Positions 9,019 through 17,919 are shown, counted from the stretch's first letter. The stretch is DNA of 64,000 nt from Natronohydrobacter thiooxidans (GCF_001884735.1 NZ_MJAP01000014.1:25605-89604); one strand, 5' to 3'. Numbers and translations are program-made. Notes: a model not told the origin generated them from the letters alone.

Positions 9019-10208
9019 GCCTCCAGCCGGAAGAACACGGCCTTGAGATAGCCGCTTTCGGCCAGTTGCGGCAATTGCGGATGGTCGGGACCGGCAAAGC
9101 CGGTATGGATCAGCTGCCCGCGCCGCCCGGCACGCCCGATCCCGCGTGCGCTCGCGTTGCGGAAGCTTGTCAGATCCGCCGCATGCGAACAGGAACAGAG
9201 CCCCAGATAGCCCCCCGGCGCGACAAGGGGGGCCGCAAGTTTCGCCACCCGTTCATAGGCGCGCAGACCGGCGGTCAGGGCGTCCTTGTTGGGGGCGAAG
9301 GCGGGCGGATCGCAGACCACCAGATCAAATTGCGCGCCCTCATTGGCAAGGGCCTCCATGACCGCGAAAGCGTCGCCCTGCCGGGTGGTGAAGCGCGCGG
9401 CGCTGCCAGAGGCTTCTGCGCCTTGTTCCGCCAGTGCAAGGGCCGGGGCGGAACTGTCGACGGCCAGCGCGGCGTCCGCACCAGCGGCCAATGCAGCAAG
9501 GGAAAACCCGCCGACATGGCTGAACACATCGAGCACGCGCGCCCCTTTCGCCAGCGCTGCGGCAAAGGCATGGTTGGGGCGCTGGTCGAAGAACAGACCG
9601 GTTTTCTGCCCGCCTAAGAGATCGGCCATATAGGTCGCGCCATTCATCGGCACCGGCACCGGCCCGTCAAGCGTGCCAAGGTGGAGCGCGGTTTCCTCGG
9701 GCAGACCTTCGAGCACACGCGCGCGGCCAGAGCCGTTCTTGACGATGGTGGAAACACCGGTGACAGCGCGAAGCGCCTCGGCCAGCATGTCAAAATGCGT
9801 CTCGGCCCAAGCCGCATTGGGCTGGATCACGGCGGCATCGCCGAAGCGGTCGATCACGACGCCGGGCAGGCCATCGGCCTCGGCATGGATCAGGCGGTAG
9901 AAGGGGGCATCGAACAGCCGGTCGCGATGGGCGGCCGCATGGCGCAACCGGTCGGTCAGCCAATGCACATCGATCACCGCATCGGGGTTGCGGTCGAGCA
10001 TCCGGGCGATGATCTTGGAATTTGGATTGACCGTTGCCACGCCCATCGGACGGCGCTCGGCATCTTCCAGCCGCGCGAATGTGCCCGGGGCCAGCGCGCG
10101 GGTGCGCCGGTCGGTCACCAGTTCATTGGCAAAGACCCAGGGAAAGCCGTGGCGGATGGCGCGGGCTTCGGCTTTGGGCATCAGGCGGATGATGGGCAGG
10201 TCGGGCAT
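9015..10208 (-). CDS. RlmI-like class I SAM-dependent RNA methyltransferase
   Basis: The 397-residue protein has an N-terminal PUA domain (about 1-75, with HPWVFANE-like sequence in the form HGFPWVFANEL), a middle EEHD-like domain and a C-terminal Rossmann methyltransferase domain with VLDVFSHVGGFSLAA (about 225) and the catalytic-loop motif CDPPAF (about 298). This architecture is that of 23S rRNA m5C methyltransferase RlmI and relatives; the exact RNA target is inferred only. The final CSCSH segment fits the m5C catalytic cysteine motif. It overlaps the PIN gene downstream by 4 bp. Confidence 0.85.
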   Translation of the reverse strand: MPDLPIIRLMPKAEARAIRHGFPWVFANELVTDRRTRALAPGTFARLEDAERRPMGVATVNPNSKIIARMLDRNPDAVIDVHWLTDRLRHAAAHRDRLFDAPFYRLIHAEADGLPGVVIDRFGDAAVIQPNAAWAETHFDMLAEALRAVTGVSTIVKNGSGRARVLEGLPEETALHLGTLDGPVPVPMNGATYMADLLGGQKTGLFFDQRPNHAFAAALAKGARVLDVFSHVGGFSLAALAAGADAALAVDSSAPALALAEQGAEASGSAARFTTRQGDAFAVMEALANEGAQFDLVVCDPPAFAPNKDALTAGLRAYERVAKLAAPLVAPGGYLGLCSCSHAADLTSFRNASARGIGRAGRRGQLIHTGFAGPDHPQLPQLAESGYLKAVFFRLEA

Positions 10209-10291
10209 GGGGGCGGTCCTTTGTCGTCTCGCCCCCGTGCCATAGGGCAGAGCCGGAGCTTTGGAAAGCCCCGGTCCCTGCCAGATCAGGA

Positions 10292-10456
10292 TCAGGCCGT
10301 GGCCTTGCCTGCGGTCGCATGCTGGAGGGCTGCGACGATTTTCGCTTTCAGGCTGGCGAAAGCGGCGGCGATGAACTCGGCGCGCAACCGGCGGGCCTCG
10401 GCTTCGATTTGCAGGGCGTCAAGGATGACGGGGCGGGTGGTTTTGGGATCAAACAT
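10292..10456 (-). CDS. Small conserved protein, RSP_7527-like
   Basis: A 54-residue protein with no membrane segment or signal; its middle is predicted as one amphipathic helix (ALQIEAEARRLRAEFIAAAF). It resembles the small RSP_7527 family of Rhodobacterales, whose function is unknown. I chose the ATG at 10456 because GAGG lies 10 nt upstream; in-frame ATGs at 10465, 10480 and 10555 lack such a site. It is transcribed away from edd, and the 192-bp space between them holds a LacI-type palindrome. Confidence 0.6.
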   Translation of the reverse strand: MFDPKTTRPVILDALQIEAEARRLRAEFIAAAFASLKAKIVAALQHATAGKATA

Positions 10457-10585
10457 GGCTCTCATGCCTCGGGTTTTCATTACGCGGCTCAGATAGTCGC
10501 CGCAGTGCAGCATTGCGAGAGGCAAATGCGGAACCCCGCCATGCGCCGGTTGCATGGCTTGGCAGGGCGAACTGGGAATTGAATT

Positions 10586-10597
10586 GTTAGCGCTAAC
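10586..10597 (+). promoter_or_regulatory. LacI-family operator-like palindrome before edd
   Basis: GTTAGCGCTAAC is a perfect 12-bp palindrome with the central CG typical of LacI-family operators. It sits 52 bp before the edd start. Regulators of sugar catabolism commonly use such sites, so control of the Entner-Doudoroff pathway by a sugar or sugar acid is a reasonable inference; no LacI gene is in the window. Confidence 0.55.
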
Positions 10598-10648
10598 TGC
10601 CTATATGTCCCTAAACCGATTCCCGCATGCCGGATGATGGAGACCCCG

Positions 10649-12454
10649 ATGCCCCTCAATCCCCGCCTAGAAGCTGTCACCGACCGGATCAAGACCCGCT
10701 CGCACAAGCGCCGTTCCACCTATCTCGACCGGATGCAGGCGGCGGTGGACGCAGGACCGGCGCGGGCGCATCTTGCCTGCGGCAATCAGGCCCATGCCTA
10801 TGCCGCGATGGGGGGCGACAAGGACGCGCTTGCCGCAGGGCGGGCGCCCAATCTCGGCATCGTGACGGCCTATAATGACATGCTCTCGGCGCATCAGCCG
10901 TTCGAGACCTATCCCGAGATCATCCGCCGCGCCGCGCGCGCGGCAGGGGGCACGGCGCAGGTGGCGGGCGGTGTGCCTGCCATGTGCGACGGGGTGACAC
11001 AGGGCCAGCCGGGGATGGAGCTGTCGCTGTTTTCGCGCGATGTGATCGCGCTCTCGGCGGGGGTCGCGATGTCGCATAACTGTTTCGATGCGGCGGTCTG
11101 GCTTGGGGTCTGCGACAAGATCGTGCCGGGGCTGATCATGGCGGCGGCGAGTTTCGGGCATGTGCCCGCGGTGTTTGTGCCCGCAGGGCCGATGACCAGC
11201 GGCTTGCCCAATGACGAGAAAGCCAAGGTGCGCCAGAAATTCGCCCAGGGCGAGATCGGGCGCGAGGAACTGATGGCCGCCGAAATGGCCAGCTATCACG
11301 GCCCCGGCACCTGCACTTTCTACGGCACCGCGAATACCAATCAGATGCTGATGGAATTCATGGGGTTGCACATGCCGGGGGCTGCTTTCGTCAATCCCGG
11401 CACGCCCCTGCGCGAGGCGCTGACCGTGGCCGCGACCGAACGCGCGCTGGCGATCACGGCGCAGGGCAATGATTTCCGGCCCGCCGGACAAGTGCTGGAT
11501 GAGCGCGCTTTCGTCAACGGGATCGTCGGGCTGATGGCCACGGGCGGCTCGACCAATCTGGTGCTGCATCTGCCCGCCATGGCGCGCGCCGCCGGGATCG
11601 AACTGACGCTGGAGGATTTCGCTGATATCTCGGAACTGGTGCCGCTGATGGCCAAGGTCTATCCCAATGGTCTGGCCGATGTGAACCATTTCCATGCCGC
11701 CGGTGGTCTGGGCTATATGATCGGCGAGTTGCTGGATGCGGGGCTTCTGCATGAGGATGCCTGCACTGTCGCGGGCGACGGTCTGAGGCGCTATGCGCAG
11801 GAACCCAAGCTGAAAGACGGGGTACTGGTCTGGGAAGATGGCGCGGGCGAGAGCCTGAATGACCGTATTCTGCGGCCTGCGGGGGATCCGTTCCAGTCCA
11901 CCGGGGGCTTGCGGCAATTGGCGGGCAATCTGGGGCAGGGGGTGATCAAGACCTCGGCGGTGGACCCTTCGCGCCATGTGATCGAGGCCCGCGCGCGGGT
12001 GTTCCACGATCAGGCGAGCGTCAAGGCTGCGTTTCAGGCCGGGGAATTTACCGAAGATACGATTGTGGTGGTGCGCTTTCAGGGGCCGGCGGCCAATGGG
12101 ATGCCTGAACTGCATTCGCTGACGCCGATCCTGGCGGTGTTGCAGGATCGCGGGCTGAAAATGGCGCTGGTGACGGACGGGCGGATGTCGGGGGCATCGG
12201 GCAAGGTGCCTGCAGCGATCCATGTGGCCCCGGAAGCCGCGAAAGGCGGGCCGCTGGCAAAACTGCGCGACGGGGATCTGGTCCGGCTCGATGCGGTCGT
12301 GGGACGGCTGGATGTGCTGGAAGAGGGGTTTGAGGCGCGCGAAGCCGTGACCGCCGATCTGAGCGCGAATGAATTCGGGATCGGGCGCGAGCTTTTCGCG
12401 GCGTTCCGCGCGAGCGTGGGGGATTCGACCGAAGGCGCTGCGGTCGTGGTCTGA
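10649..12454 (+). CDS. edd: 6-phosphogluconate dehydratase Edd
   Basis: Edd dehydrates 6-phosphogluconate to KDPG, the first committed step of the Entner-Doudoroff pathway, using an iron-sulfur cluster. The 601-residue protein belongs to the IlvD/Edd family and has the cysteine motifs [13 protein letters not shown] (about 112-124) and [13 protein letters not shown] (about 143), plus the C-terminal [18 protein letters not shown] segment. I chose the ATG at 10649, seven bases after GGAG; two earlier in-frame ATGs lack a site. The aldolase eda is not adjacent. A palindromic operator-like site lies upstream, and a GGTGCGTG hairpin follows the stop. Confidence 0.96.
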   Translation: MPLNPRLEAVTDRIKTRSHKRRSTYLDRMQAAVDAGPARAHLACGNQAHAYAAMGGDKDALAAGRAPNLGIVTAYNDMLSAHQPFETYPEIIRRAARAAGGTAQVAGGVPAMCDGVTQGQPGMELSLFSRDVIALSAGVAMSHNCFDAAVWLGVCDKIVPGLIMAAASFGHVPAVFVPAGPMTSGLPNDEKAKVRQKFAQGEIGREELMAAEMASYHGPGTCTFYGTANTNQMLMEFMGLHMPGAAFVNPGTPLREALTVAATERALAITAQGNDFRPAGQVLDERAFVNGIVGLMATGGSTNLVLHLPAMARAAGIELTLEDFADISELVPLMAKVYPNGLADVNHFHAAGGLGYMIGELLDAGLLHEDACTVAGDGLRRYAQEPKLKDGVLVWEDGAGESLNDRILRPAGDPFQSTGGLRQLAGNLGQGVIKTSAVDPSRHVIEARARVFHDQASVKAAFQAGEFTEDTIVVVRFQGPAANGMPELHSLTPILAVLQDRGLKMALVTDGRMSGASGKVPAAIHVAPEAAKGGPLAKLRDGDLVRLDAVVGRLDVLEEGFEAREAVTADLSANEFGIGRELFAAFRASVGDSTEGAAVVV

Positions 12455-12459
12455 GGTAA

Positions 12460-12486
12460 GGTGCGTGCTACAGCACGCACCCTACG
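12460..12486. repeat. REP-like palindrome, short copy
   Basis: GGTGCGTGCT-AC-AGCACGCACC followed by CTACG forms a 10-bp hairpin between convergent edd and the M48 protease gene. The same core, with the same CTAC flank, builds the larger inverted repeat at 58320-58389, which also lies between convergent genes. It may act as a terminator for both sides. Confidence 0.6.
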
Positions 12487-12488
12487 CT

Positions 12489-13181
12489 TCACCCGTCCGG
12501 CGCGCGTTTCCAGCGCGCCTCATTCTCCTCGATGGCGCGGATGCGCTCTTCGCTCTTGGGGTGGCTCAGCATCCATGCGGGCGCCCCGCCGCCCATGCCC
12601 ACCAGCCCTTCGAGCTTGCGAAAGAGCGATTTCTGCGGCTCCAGCCCGATCCCGGCCTTGACCAAGAGGGCCGACGCATAGGCATCAGCCTCGTATTCAT
12701 CATCGCGCGACAGCCGCGCCATCAGAAGCGTGGTCAACAGATTCGCCACGATGACCCCCAGCCCCGGCAGGAAGCGGTTGAACACTGTGGCCAGCGCCAT
12801 GCGGATCGCATTCGTGCCGGAAAAATCGATCATCCGCTTGCGGGTATGGCCAAGCGCCACATGGCCCAGTTCATGCGCAATGACACTGGCCATTTCTTCG
12901 GCAGACACCTCGCCCGCGCGATATTTGTTGTAAAAGCCGCGCGTGATGAAGATACGCCCGTCGGGGGCGGCCAGCCCGTTCACCGGATCGATCTCGTAGA
13001 TATGCACCATCACCCGGTCGATCCCGATGGCCTGCGCCATGCGTTCGGTCAGGGCTTTCAGCCTGGCATCGGCCAGCGGCGTCGAGCGCTCATCCAGCTC
13101 GCGCGAGGTGCGCCAGGCCGAGAAGAGATACATGATCAGCCCATAGCCGAGGATCAGAAGGATCGGGAGCAGTTTGGTCAT
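12489..13181 (-). CDS. M48-family zinc metalloprotease
   Basis: The 230-residue protein has one N-terminal membrane segment (about 4-22) and the zinc-binding motif HELGH (103-107) in [13 protein letters not shown]; the third ligand is likely a glutamate in [10 protein letters not shown] (about 165). This matches the HtpX/Oma1-like M48 peptidases, which degrade damaged or misfolded envelope proteins. With only one clear transmembrane segment it is shorter than HtpX and closer to the short M48C group. It stands alone on the minus strand, separated from the ZIP gene by 41 bp, and may be co-transcribed with it. Confidence 0.88.
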   Translation of the reverse strand: MTKLLPILLILGYGLIMYLFSAWRTSRELDERSTPLADARLKALTERMAQAIGIDRVMVHIYEIDPVNGLAAPDGRIFITRGFYNKYRAGEVSAEEMASVIAHELGHVALGHTRKRMIDFSGTNAIRMALATVFNRFLPGLGVIVANLLTTLLMARLSRDDEYEADAYASALLVKAGIGLEPQKSLFRKLEGLVGMGGGAPAWMLSHPKSEERIRAIEENEARWKRAPDG

Positions 13182-13222
13182 GGTTCAGATATGGGGCAGG
13201 GGCCGGGGCGGGGCAAGTGGGA

Positions 13223-13963
13223 TCAGCCCAGAACCAGCGTCAGCGCCATCATCAGCGTGAAGGCGAGTGTCACGATCACCCCCAGCAGGGAATGATCGAC
13301 CTCTGCCCCGGCCTCTGGCAGAAGTTCCGAGAAGATCATCCACAGCATTGCCCCTGCGGCCAGTCCCAGCCCCACGGGCAGGACCGGGGCGAACCACAGC
13401 ACGAAGAGAAAGGCAGGCACCGCCAGCAGCGGTTGCGGCAGCGAGGACAGGATCGCCCACCAGCCCGCCTTGGCGACCGAGGCGCCGCGCGGGACCATGA
13501 TCAGCGCAATGGCGAGCCCCTCGGGCACATTATGCAGCGCAATCGCCACAGTGATGAAATTGCCCAGATCGCTGCCGCCGCCATAGGCGACGCCCACACC
13601 CACGCCTTCGGCCGCCGAATGCGCGGTCATCACCCCCATGATCAGCAGGATCTTCAGCGCATCCGCGCCCCTGGTGTCGGCAATGCTGATATCCGAGCGG
13701 CCATTGAGCCATCTATGCGCCAGCCAGATGCCGCCCAGCCCGAGGAGCAGGCCAAGAAGGGTGCGCGGTTGCGAAATCTCGAACCCTTCGAGCACAAGCT
13801 GGAAGGTGGCGGCCAGCATCAGCCCTGCAGCGACAGCATTGCCGATCGCCAGCGCGCGGGGGGTCACGTTGCGCATAGCGAGCAGTGGCAAGGCCCCAAG
13901 ACCCGTGGCGAGGGCGGTGATGGCGGCGGCAATGAAAACCAAAAGGACGGTCGGATCAGACAT
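13223..13963 (-). CDS. ZIP-family divalent metal transporter
   Basis: The 246-residue inner-membrane protein has seven or eight hydrophobic helices and the two family metal-site motifs HSAAEG (115-120) and HNVPEG (144-149). ZIP proteins move zinc, iron or manganese into the cytoplasm, though some plastid-type members act in reverse. The cytoplasmic loop between helices 3 and 4 is short and lacks a histidine-rich stretch. An Irr-like box (13975-13989) lies about 12 bp upstream of the start codon, which points to iron-linked control and so to iron or manganese as the substrate (inference). Confidence 0.85.
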   Translation of the reverse strand: MSDPTVLLVFIAAAITALATGLGALPLLAMRNVTPRALAIGNAVAAGLMLAATFQLVLEGFEISQPRTLLGLLLGLGGIWLAHRWLNGRSDISIADTRGADALKILLIMGVMTAHSAAEGVGVGVAYGGGSDLGNFITVAIALHNVPEGLAIALIMVPRGASVAKAGWWAILSSLPQPLLAVPAFLFVLWFAPVLPVGLGLAAGAMLWMIFSELLPEAGAEVDHSLLGVIVTLAFTLMMALTLVLG

Positions 13964-13974
13964 GAGGCACCAAA

Positions 13975-13989
13975 TTAGAATGGTTCTAA
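13975..13989. promoter_or_regulatory. Irr-type iron control element before the ZIP gene
   Basis: TTAGAA-TGG-TTCTAA is a perfect 6-bp inverted repeat with 3-nt spacer in an AT-rich setting, close to the iron control element TTTAGAA-N3-TTCTAAA recognised by Irr in Rhizobiales and Rhodobacterales. Its position right at the translation start region fits repression. Confidence 0.6.
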
Positions 13990-14024
13990 ATTAAGTGTCT
14001 GCAGCCATCTGTCAACCCTTTCCC

Positions 14025-14750
14025 TCAGCCGCGCCCGACAAAGCGCATATCGGTCGCCATGATGGTCGTGAACAGGACATTCGCCTCCGGTGGCAGGGCC
14101 GCCATCTGGGCGACCATCCGCGCCACATGGGCCACATCCATCAGCGGTTCCGCATCCCCTTTCGCGGCGGTCGGCATATTGGCCAGCAATTCGGTCGCGG
14201 CATTGCCGATATCGACCTGTCCGACCGCGATCCTATGACCGCGCCCCTCCAGGGCTGCGGCTTTGGTCAGGCCGGTGATGGCGTGTTTCGTGGCCGTATA
14301 GGCGGCAGAATTGGGCCGGGGCACCTGCGCGGAAATCGAGCCATTATTGATGATCCGCCCGCCTTTGGGCGACTGCGCCTTCATGGCGCGAAACGCCGAT
14401 TGCAGGCAGTAGAACATGCCGCTGAGATTCACATCGACCACCTCGCGCCAGATGGCGGGGGGCATGTCCTCAAGCGGCAGGGCCGGCGGGAAGATACCGG
14501 CATTGTTGAACAGCAGATCCACCCGGCCCCACTTTTCCGTGACGGCGCGGAACAAGTTGTCCACCGCTTGCGGCTCGGTCACATCGGTCGGCACCACCAG
14601 CGCCGCCCCCGGCGCTTTGGCTGCGGTCTCGCGCAGCGGATCAGGGCGACGCCCGGCAAGGGCCACGGCCCAGCCTTGTGCTGCAAGCTCCAGCGCGACA
14701 GCGCGGCCAATCCCGCTGCCTGCCCCGGTGATGATGGCGGTTTTCTGCAT
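14025..14750 (-). CDS. Short-chain dehydrogenase/reductase
   Basis: The 241-residue protein is a classical SDR: cofactor motif TGAGSGIG (8-15), structural NNAG motif in LLFNNAGIF, catalytic Ser in NGSIS and the YTATK Tyr-Lys pair. The basic residues after strand 2 (AGRRPD) suggest NADP(H). The substrate is not evident. I chose the ATG at 14750, directly after GGAGGGGAAG; a longer frame to 14807 has no such site. It follows the UbiH-like gene by 63 bp on the same strand. Confidence 0.85.
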   Translation of the reverse strand: MQKTAIITGAGSGIGRAVALELAAQGWAVALAGRRPDPLRETAAKAPGAALVVPTDVTEPQAVDNLFRAVTEKWGRVDLLFNNAGIFPPALPLEDMPPAIWREVVDVNLSGMFYCLQSAFRAMKAQSPKGGRIINNGSISAQVPRPNSAAYTATKHAITGLTKAAALEGRGHRIAVGQVDIGNAATELLANMPTAAKGDAEPLMDVAHVARMVAQMAALPPEANVLFTTIMATDMRFVGRG

Positions 14751-14813
14751 CTTCCCCTCCGCAGTCCGGTTCGGTGCGAGACTGCGCCGACCCGCCCGAA
14801 AGGGCAAGCCTGC

Positions 14814-16004
14814 TCAGCGCACGCCAATGCCCATCTGCATCAGGGCACGGCGCATGGGGGCGGCGGAATACATCGCGTCGAGGAGCTTCGCGCGCGCGTC
14901 GCGCAGTGGCTGGGCATGAATCATCGAAGCCCGGTTGAGTATCCCCACACCCGCCACACGCAGCGCCACATCCGGGTAGCGGCGGCGCTGATAGGCGGCG
15001 AGCATCGGCCGGGTGCCCAGTGTTTCAGGCGTAGCCAGATCCATCAGCGCGGTCAGATCGGCCAGCGACATGTTCAGCCCCTGCGCACCGATGGGGGGCA
15101 CGACATGCGCAGCCTCGGCCATCAGGGCGGTGCGTTCGCCATAGAAACACTCGGCGATCTGGCTGATGATCGGCCAGATGGTCAGGCGCGAGGCCAGCGT
15201 CAGGGGGCCGAACAGCCCGCAGGAGCGGGTGTTCATCTCGGCCTCGAACTCCGGCACGGGCAGGGCGCTCAGGCGCGCAACCTCTGGCCCGGTCTCCATC
15301 CAGACAATCGCGGAACAGGGCTGACCATCGCGGTCGGGCAGGGGAACAAAGGTGAAAGGGCCGCCCGAGCGGTGGATCTCGGTCGAGACATTCTCATGCG
15401 GGACGGGATGCGTGACCGCGAAAGCGAGCGCCTTCTGACCGAAACGCGTGGTGCGCACGCCGATGCCCAGCGCCTGCCGCATGGGCGAATTGCGCCCGTC
15501 CGCAGCGATCAGAAGCTTTGCCTCGACGCTGGTGCCATCAGAGAGGCCGATCAGGGCGGCACTTTCGCGCGTGGTCAGGCGGGTCGTGGCGATGCCGGGG
15601 CGGAAGGTGACTTGGGGCAGTTCGGCAAGCCGCGCCGCGATCTCGCGCTTCAGCAGCCAGTTGGGCAGGTTCCAGCCAAAGGGCTGGTCAGAGATATCGG
15701 CGGCATTGAAATCATGGCTGACGCGCGGTTCGGCCGCTTCGCCGCCCGCATCGACAATGCGCATCACCTGCAGGGGCATGGCATGGGCGCTGAAGCGTTC
15801 CCACAGCCCTGCCTGTTCCAGTACCCTGACCGATGGGTGCAGAAAGGCCGTGCTGCGCAGGTCAGAGCCGGGGTCGCCCTCGGCGATGACCGGGGGCGCC
15901 GGATCCACGCAAAGCGTGCGATAGCCCGCGCTGCCAAAAGCGGCGGCAGCGGTCATGCCTGCGATGCCGCCGCCGGAAATCACGATATCGAATTGCGCGC
16001 GCAT
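14814..16004 (-). CDS. UbiH/UbiF-family FAD-dependent hydroxylase
   Basis: The 396-residue flavoprotein has the three hallmarks of the class A monooxygenases used in ubiquinone ring hydroxylation: the N-terminal FAD motif VISGGGIAGMTAAAAFG, the DGRNSPMRQ segment near residue 165, and the GAQGLNMSLAD motif near 310. In Rhodobacterales such proteins hydroxylate ubiquinone precursors; which ring position (UbiH, UbiF or UbiL type) cannot be decided here. The start at 16004 follows a G-rich ribosome binding site; a longer frame to 16037 would run into a hairpin. Three hairpins lie directly upstream (16021-16174). Confidence 0.87.
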   Translation of the reverse strand: MRAQFDIVISGGGIAGMTAAAAFGSAGYRTLCVDPAPPVIAEGDPGSDLRSTAFLHPSVRVLEQAGLWERFSAHAMPLQVMRIVDAGGEAAEPRVSHDFNAADISDQPFGWNLPNWLLKREIAARLAELPQVTFRPGIATTRLTTRESAALIGLSDGTSVEAKLLIAADGRNSPMRQALGIGVRTTRFGQKALAFAVTHPVPHENVSTEIHRSGGPFTFVPLPDRDGQPCSAIVWMETGPEVARLSALPVPEFEAEMNTRSCGLFGPLTLASRLTIWPIISQIAECFYGERTALMAEAAHVVPPIGAQGLNMSLADLTALMDLATPETLGTRPMLAAYQRRRYPDVALRVAGVGILNRASMIHAQPLRDARAKLLDAMYSAAPMRRALMQMGIGVR

Positions 16005-16020
16005 GGCTTGCCCCCGGTAA

Positions 16021-16050
16021 TGCCTGCCGCAGATCATAGCGCGGCAGGCA
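16021..16050. repeat. Perfect 10-bp hairpin upstream of the ubiH-like gene
   Basis: TGCCTGCCGC and GCGGCAGGCA flank a 10-nt loop, 17 bp before the start codon on the minus strand. No T run follows, so it is more likely an mRNA leader structure or repeat than a terminator. Confidence 0.5.
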
Positions 16051-16072
16051 CGGGGCGCAATGCGGCAAGCTG

Positions 16073-16117
16073 GCCAAAGCGTTTCGACTTTTCGTTGAAT
16101 CGCCGAGACGCTTTGGC
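16073..16117. repeat. 14-bp inverted repeat with one mismatch
   Basis: The arm starting GCCAAAGCG at 16073 pairs with the arm ending CGCTTTGGC at 16117 around a 17-nt loop. It is the middle of three hairpins that fill the 171-bp gap 16005-16175. Confidence 0.5.
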
Positions 16118-16130
16118 TTCGTGTTCTGTC

Positions 16131-16174
16131 GCAATTTCGAAGCGAAAAAGTCTATCAACTTTTTCTGAAATTGC
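16131..16174. repeat. Long two-part hairpin after the 70-residue gene
   Basis: GCAATTTC pairs with GAAATTGC, and inside this AAAAAGT pairs with ACTTTTT, giving a composite stem with a small asymmetric bulge. It begins 1 bp after the stop codon of the minus-strand small gene and probably ends its transcript or stabilises its 3' end. Confidence 0.5.
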
Positions 16175-16175
16175 T

Positions 16176-16388
16176 TTAGCCTTTGACGATCAGCAAAAGC
16201 ACGATCAGCATGCCGATGGCGGCGGGCACCATCACGCTTACCAGACCGGCAAGGCCCCAGACCTTGGCAGAGATTACCAGAATGTTCAGAAAGACCATGA
16301 TTGCGGCCCAGATCGGCCAGGGTTCATCAGCCTCGCGCCAGTTGCGGCGGGTTTGCGGGGCGGTGCTGGTGTCGAATGTCGCGGTCAT
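16176..16388 (-). CDS. Small membrane protein of unknown function
   Basis: The 70-residue protein has a polar N-terminal third and two hydrophobic helices (about 27-45 and 48-67, the latter SVMVPAAIGMLIVLLLIV). I do not recognise a family. The ATG at 16388 is preceded by AGGA at a spacing of 7; an in-frame ATG at 16403 is possible. It lies 102 bp downstream of pccR on the same strand and may ride on its transcript. Confidence 0.55.
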   Translation of the reverse strand: MTATFDTSTAPQTRRNWREADEPWPIWAAIMVFLNILVISAKVWGLAGLVSVMVPAAIGMLIVLLLIVKG

Positions 16389-16490
16389 GGGCTGTCCTGT
16401 CATAAACATGCGCCCTGTATCTAGAATATAAAATGCCGCAGTGCAGCATGGCAAAATGTCGCGCGGCAGATGCGCGCAGATATATCGCTG

Positions 16491-17882
16491 TCATTCGATC
16501 CGGTAGGGCAGCAATTCGCGCCGGTCGTGATCGATGCGCAGCCGCCGTTCCAGCGGCGGGACCGAACGCTGGTGGCAATTGTCGCGCTCGCAGATGCGGC
16601 AGGAAATCCCGATCGGATCGAAAGCGGCGGTGCGGCTGATATCCATGCCATCGGCATAGACCAGACGGCTGGCGTGATCGACCTCGCAGCCCAGACAGAT
16701 CGCATAGCGCCGGACAGGCGCATGAAATGCCCCGCCGCCCTTGGTCACGGCCAGCGCGAGGCAGAAATAGCGCATCCCGTCCGGGGTCTCGGCCAGCTGG
16801 CGCAGGAAGCGGCCCGGCGTCTCGAAAGCCTGATGTACATTCCACAGCGGACAAGCCCCGCCGAAGCGCGCAAATTGCAACCGCGTGGCCGAATGGCGTT
16901 TGGTGATTGTACCCGCGTGATCGATGCGCACGAAGAAGAATGGCACGCCCTTGGCGCCGGGGCGTTGCAGCGTCGACAGACGATGCGCCACCTGCTCAAT
17001 GGAGGCGCCGAACTGATCGGCCAATGTCTCCAGATCATGCCGCGTGGCGATGGCCGCATCCTGAAAGCGGCGATAGGGCATGAGTGCTGCGCCCGCGAAG
17101 TAATTGGCAAGGCCGATCTTGGCGATGGCGCGCGCCTCGTCGGACTGGAAACGGGCCAGATCCAGCGTGGCCTCCAGCAGATCGGCCTGTGTGATCAGCG
17201 CGACCTGATGCAGCACCTGAAAGGTTTGCGTGGCGCGCGTGGCCTTGGCCGAGATTTCCAGCACACCGCTCTCCAGATCCAGCTGGCGCAGGCTGCTTGT
17301 ATTGGTCAGGCGCAGCGTGATCTTGCGCCGCGCCAGCGCCTCGCTTGCAAGCTGCATAGGGTCGCGCCCGCTGGCGGCGAAATGTTCGGCAGCGCGGTCC
17401 ACGGCGTCGATGTAATTGTCGCAATAATGGAAGAAATCGCGCACTTCCTCCCAGGGCGACAGACGCAGGGTGGTGTCCTCGCGCCCCAGCGCCTCATCGA
17501 GCGAGGCAAGCTGTTCCTGTGCCTGCCGGTAAGCGCGGTGCAGGTCGAGAAAGGCGCGGGCAAATCCGGGTGCATTGGCGCCCACCAGCCGCAGATCGGG
17601 CAGGGCGGGGGTCGTCTTGGCGAAAAGCGGATCGGCAAAGGCTTCGCGCAGATCCGAGACCAGCCTCTCGCTATCCCCGGCTGACAACTCGGTCACATCC
17701 ATTCCGAATTCGCGCGCGAGCGCCAGAACCACCGCCGTCGAAAGCGGGCGGTTATTATTCTCCATCTGGTTGAGATAGGGCAGCGACACGCCCAGCCGCG
17801 CGGCGAAATCCTTTTGCGTCAGGGCCAGATGGCTGCGCGTTTCGCGCAGCTTGGCACCGGCATAGAGCTTTTGCGGCGGCAT
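16491..17882 (-). CDS. pccR: Short-chain fatty acyl-CoA regulator PccR
   Basis: The 463-residue protein has an N-terminal XRE-type helix-turn-helix (about 8-65, QKDFAARLGVSLPYLNQMENN) and a long C-terminal region of the ScfR type. Known relatives (PccR, MccR, RamB) sense short-chain acyl-CoAs; PccR activates propionyl-CoA carboxylase genes in Rhodobacter sphaeroides and binds TTTGCAAA-type sites. Such sites occur before this gene (17920-17927) and before pccB (19578-19621). The C-terminus carries five cysteines in CLGC and CRICERDNC patterns, which could bind a metal. The ATG at 17882 follows GAGGTGAA closely; I see no better start. Confidence 0.9.
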   Translation of the reverse strand: MPPQKLYAGAKLRETRSHLALTQKDFAARLGVSLPYLNQMENNNRPLSTAVVLALAREFGMDVTELSAGDSERLVSDLREAFADPLFAKTTPALPDLRLVGANAPGFARAFLDLHRAYRQAQEQLASLDEALGREDTTLRLSPWEEVRDFFHYCDNYIDAVDRAAEHFAASGRDPMQLASEALARRKITLRLTNTSSLRQLDLESGVLEISAKATRATQTFQVLHQVALITQADLLEATLDLARFQSDEARAIAKIGLANYFAGAALMPYRRFQDAAIATRHDLETLADQFGASIEQVAHRLSTLQRPGAKGVPFFFVRIDHAGTITKRHSATRLQFARFGGACPLWNVHQAFETPGRFLRQLAETPDGMRYFCLALAVTKGGGAFHAPVRRYAICLGCEVDHASRLVYADGMDISRTAAFDPIGISCRICERDNCHQRSVPPLERRLRIDHDRRELLPYRIE

Positions 17883-17919
17883 TTCACCTCGGATGGGTTA
17901 GCAGGCTTTGCCGATGGAG

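Noticed and set aside
13995..16424. An 809-codon plus-strand frame opposite the SDR and UbiH-like genes
   Set aside because: Composition is that of an antisense shadow (Gly/Arg/His-rich, no motif), and both minus-strand genes carry full family motifs and ribosome binding sites.
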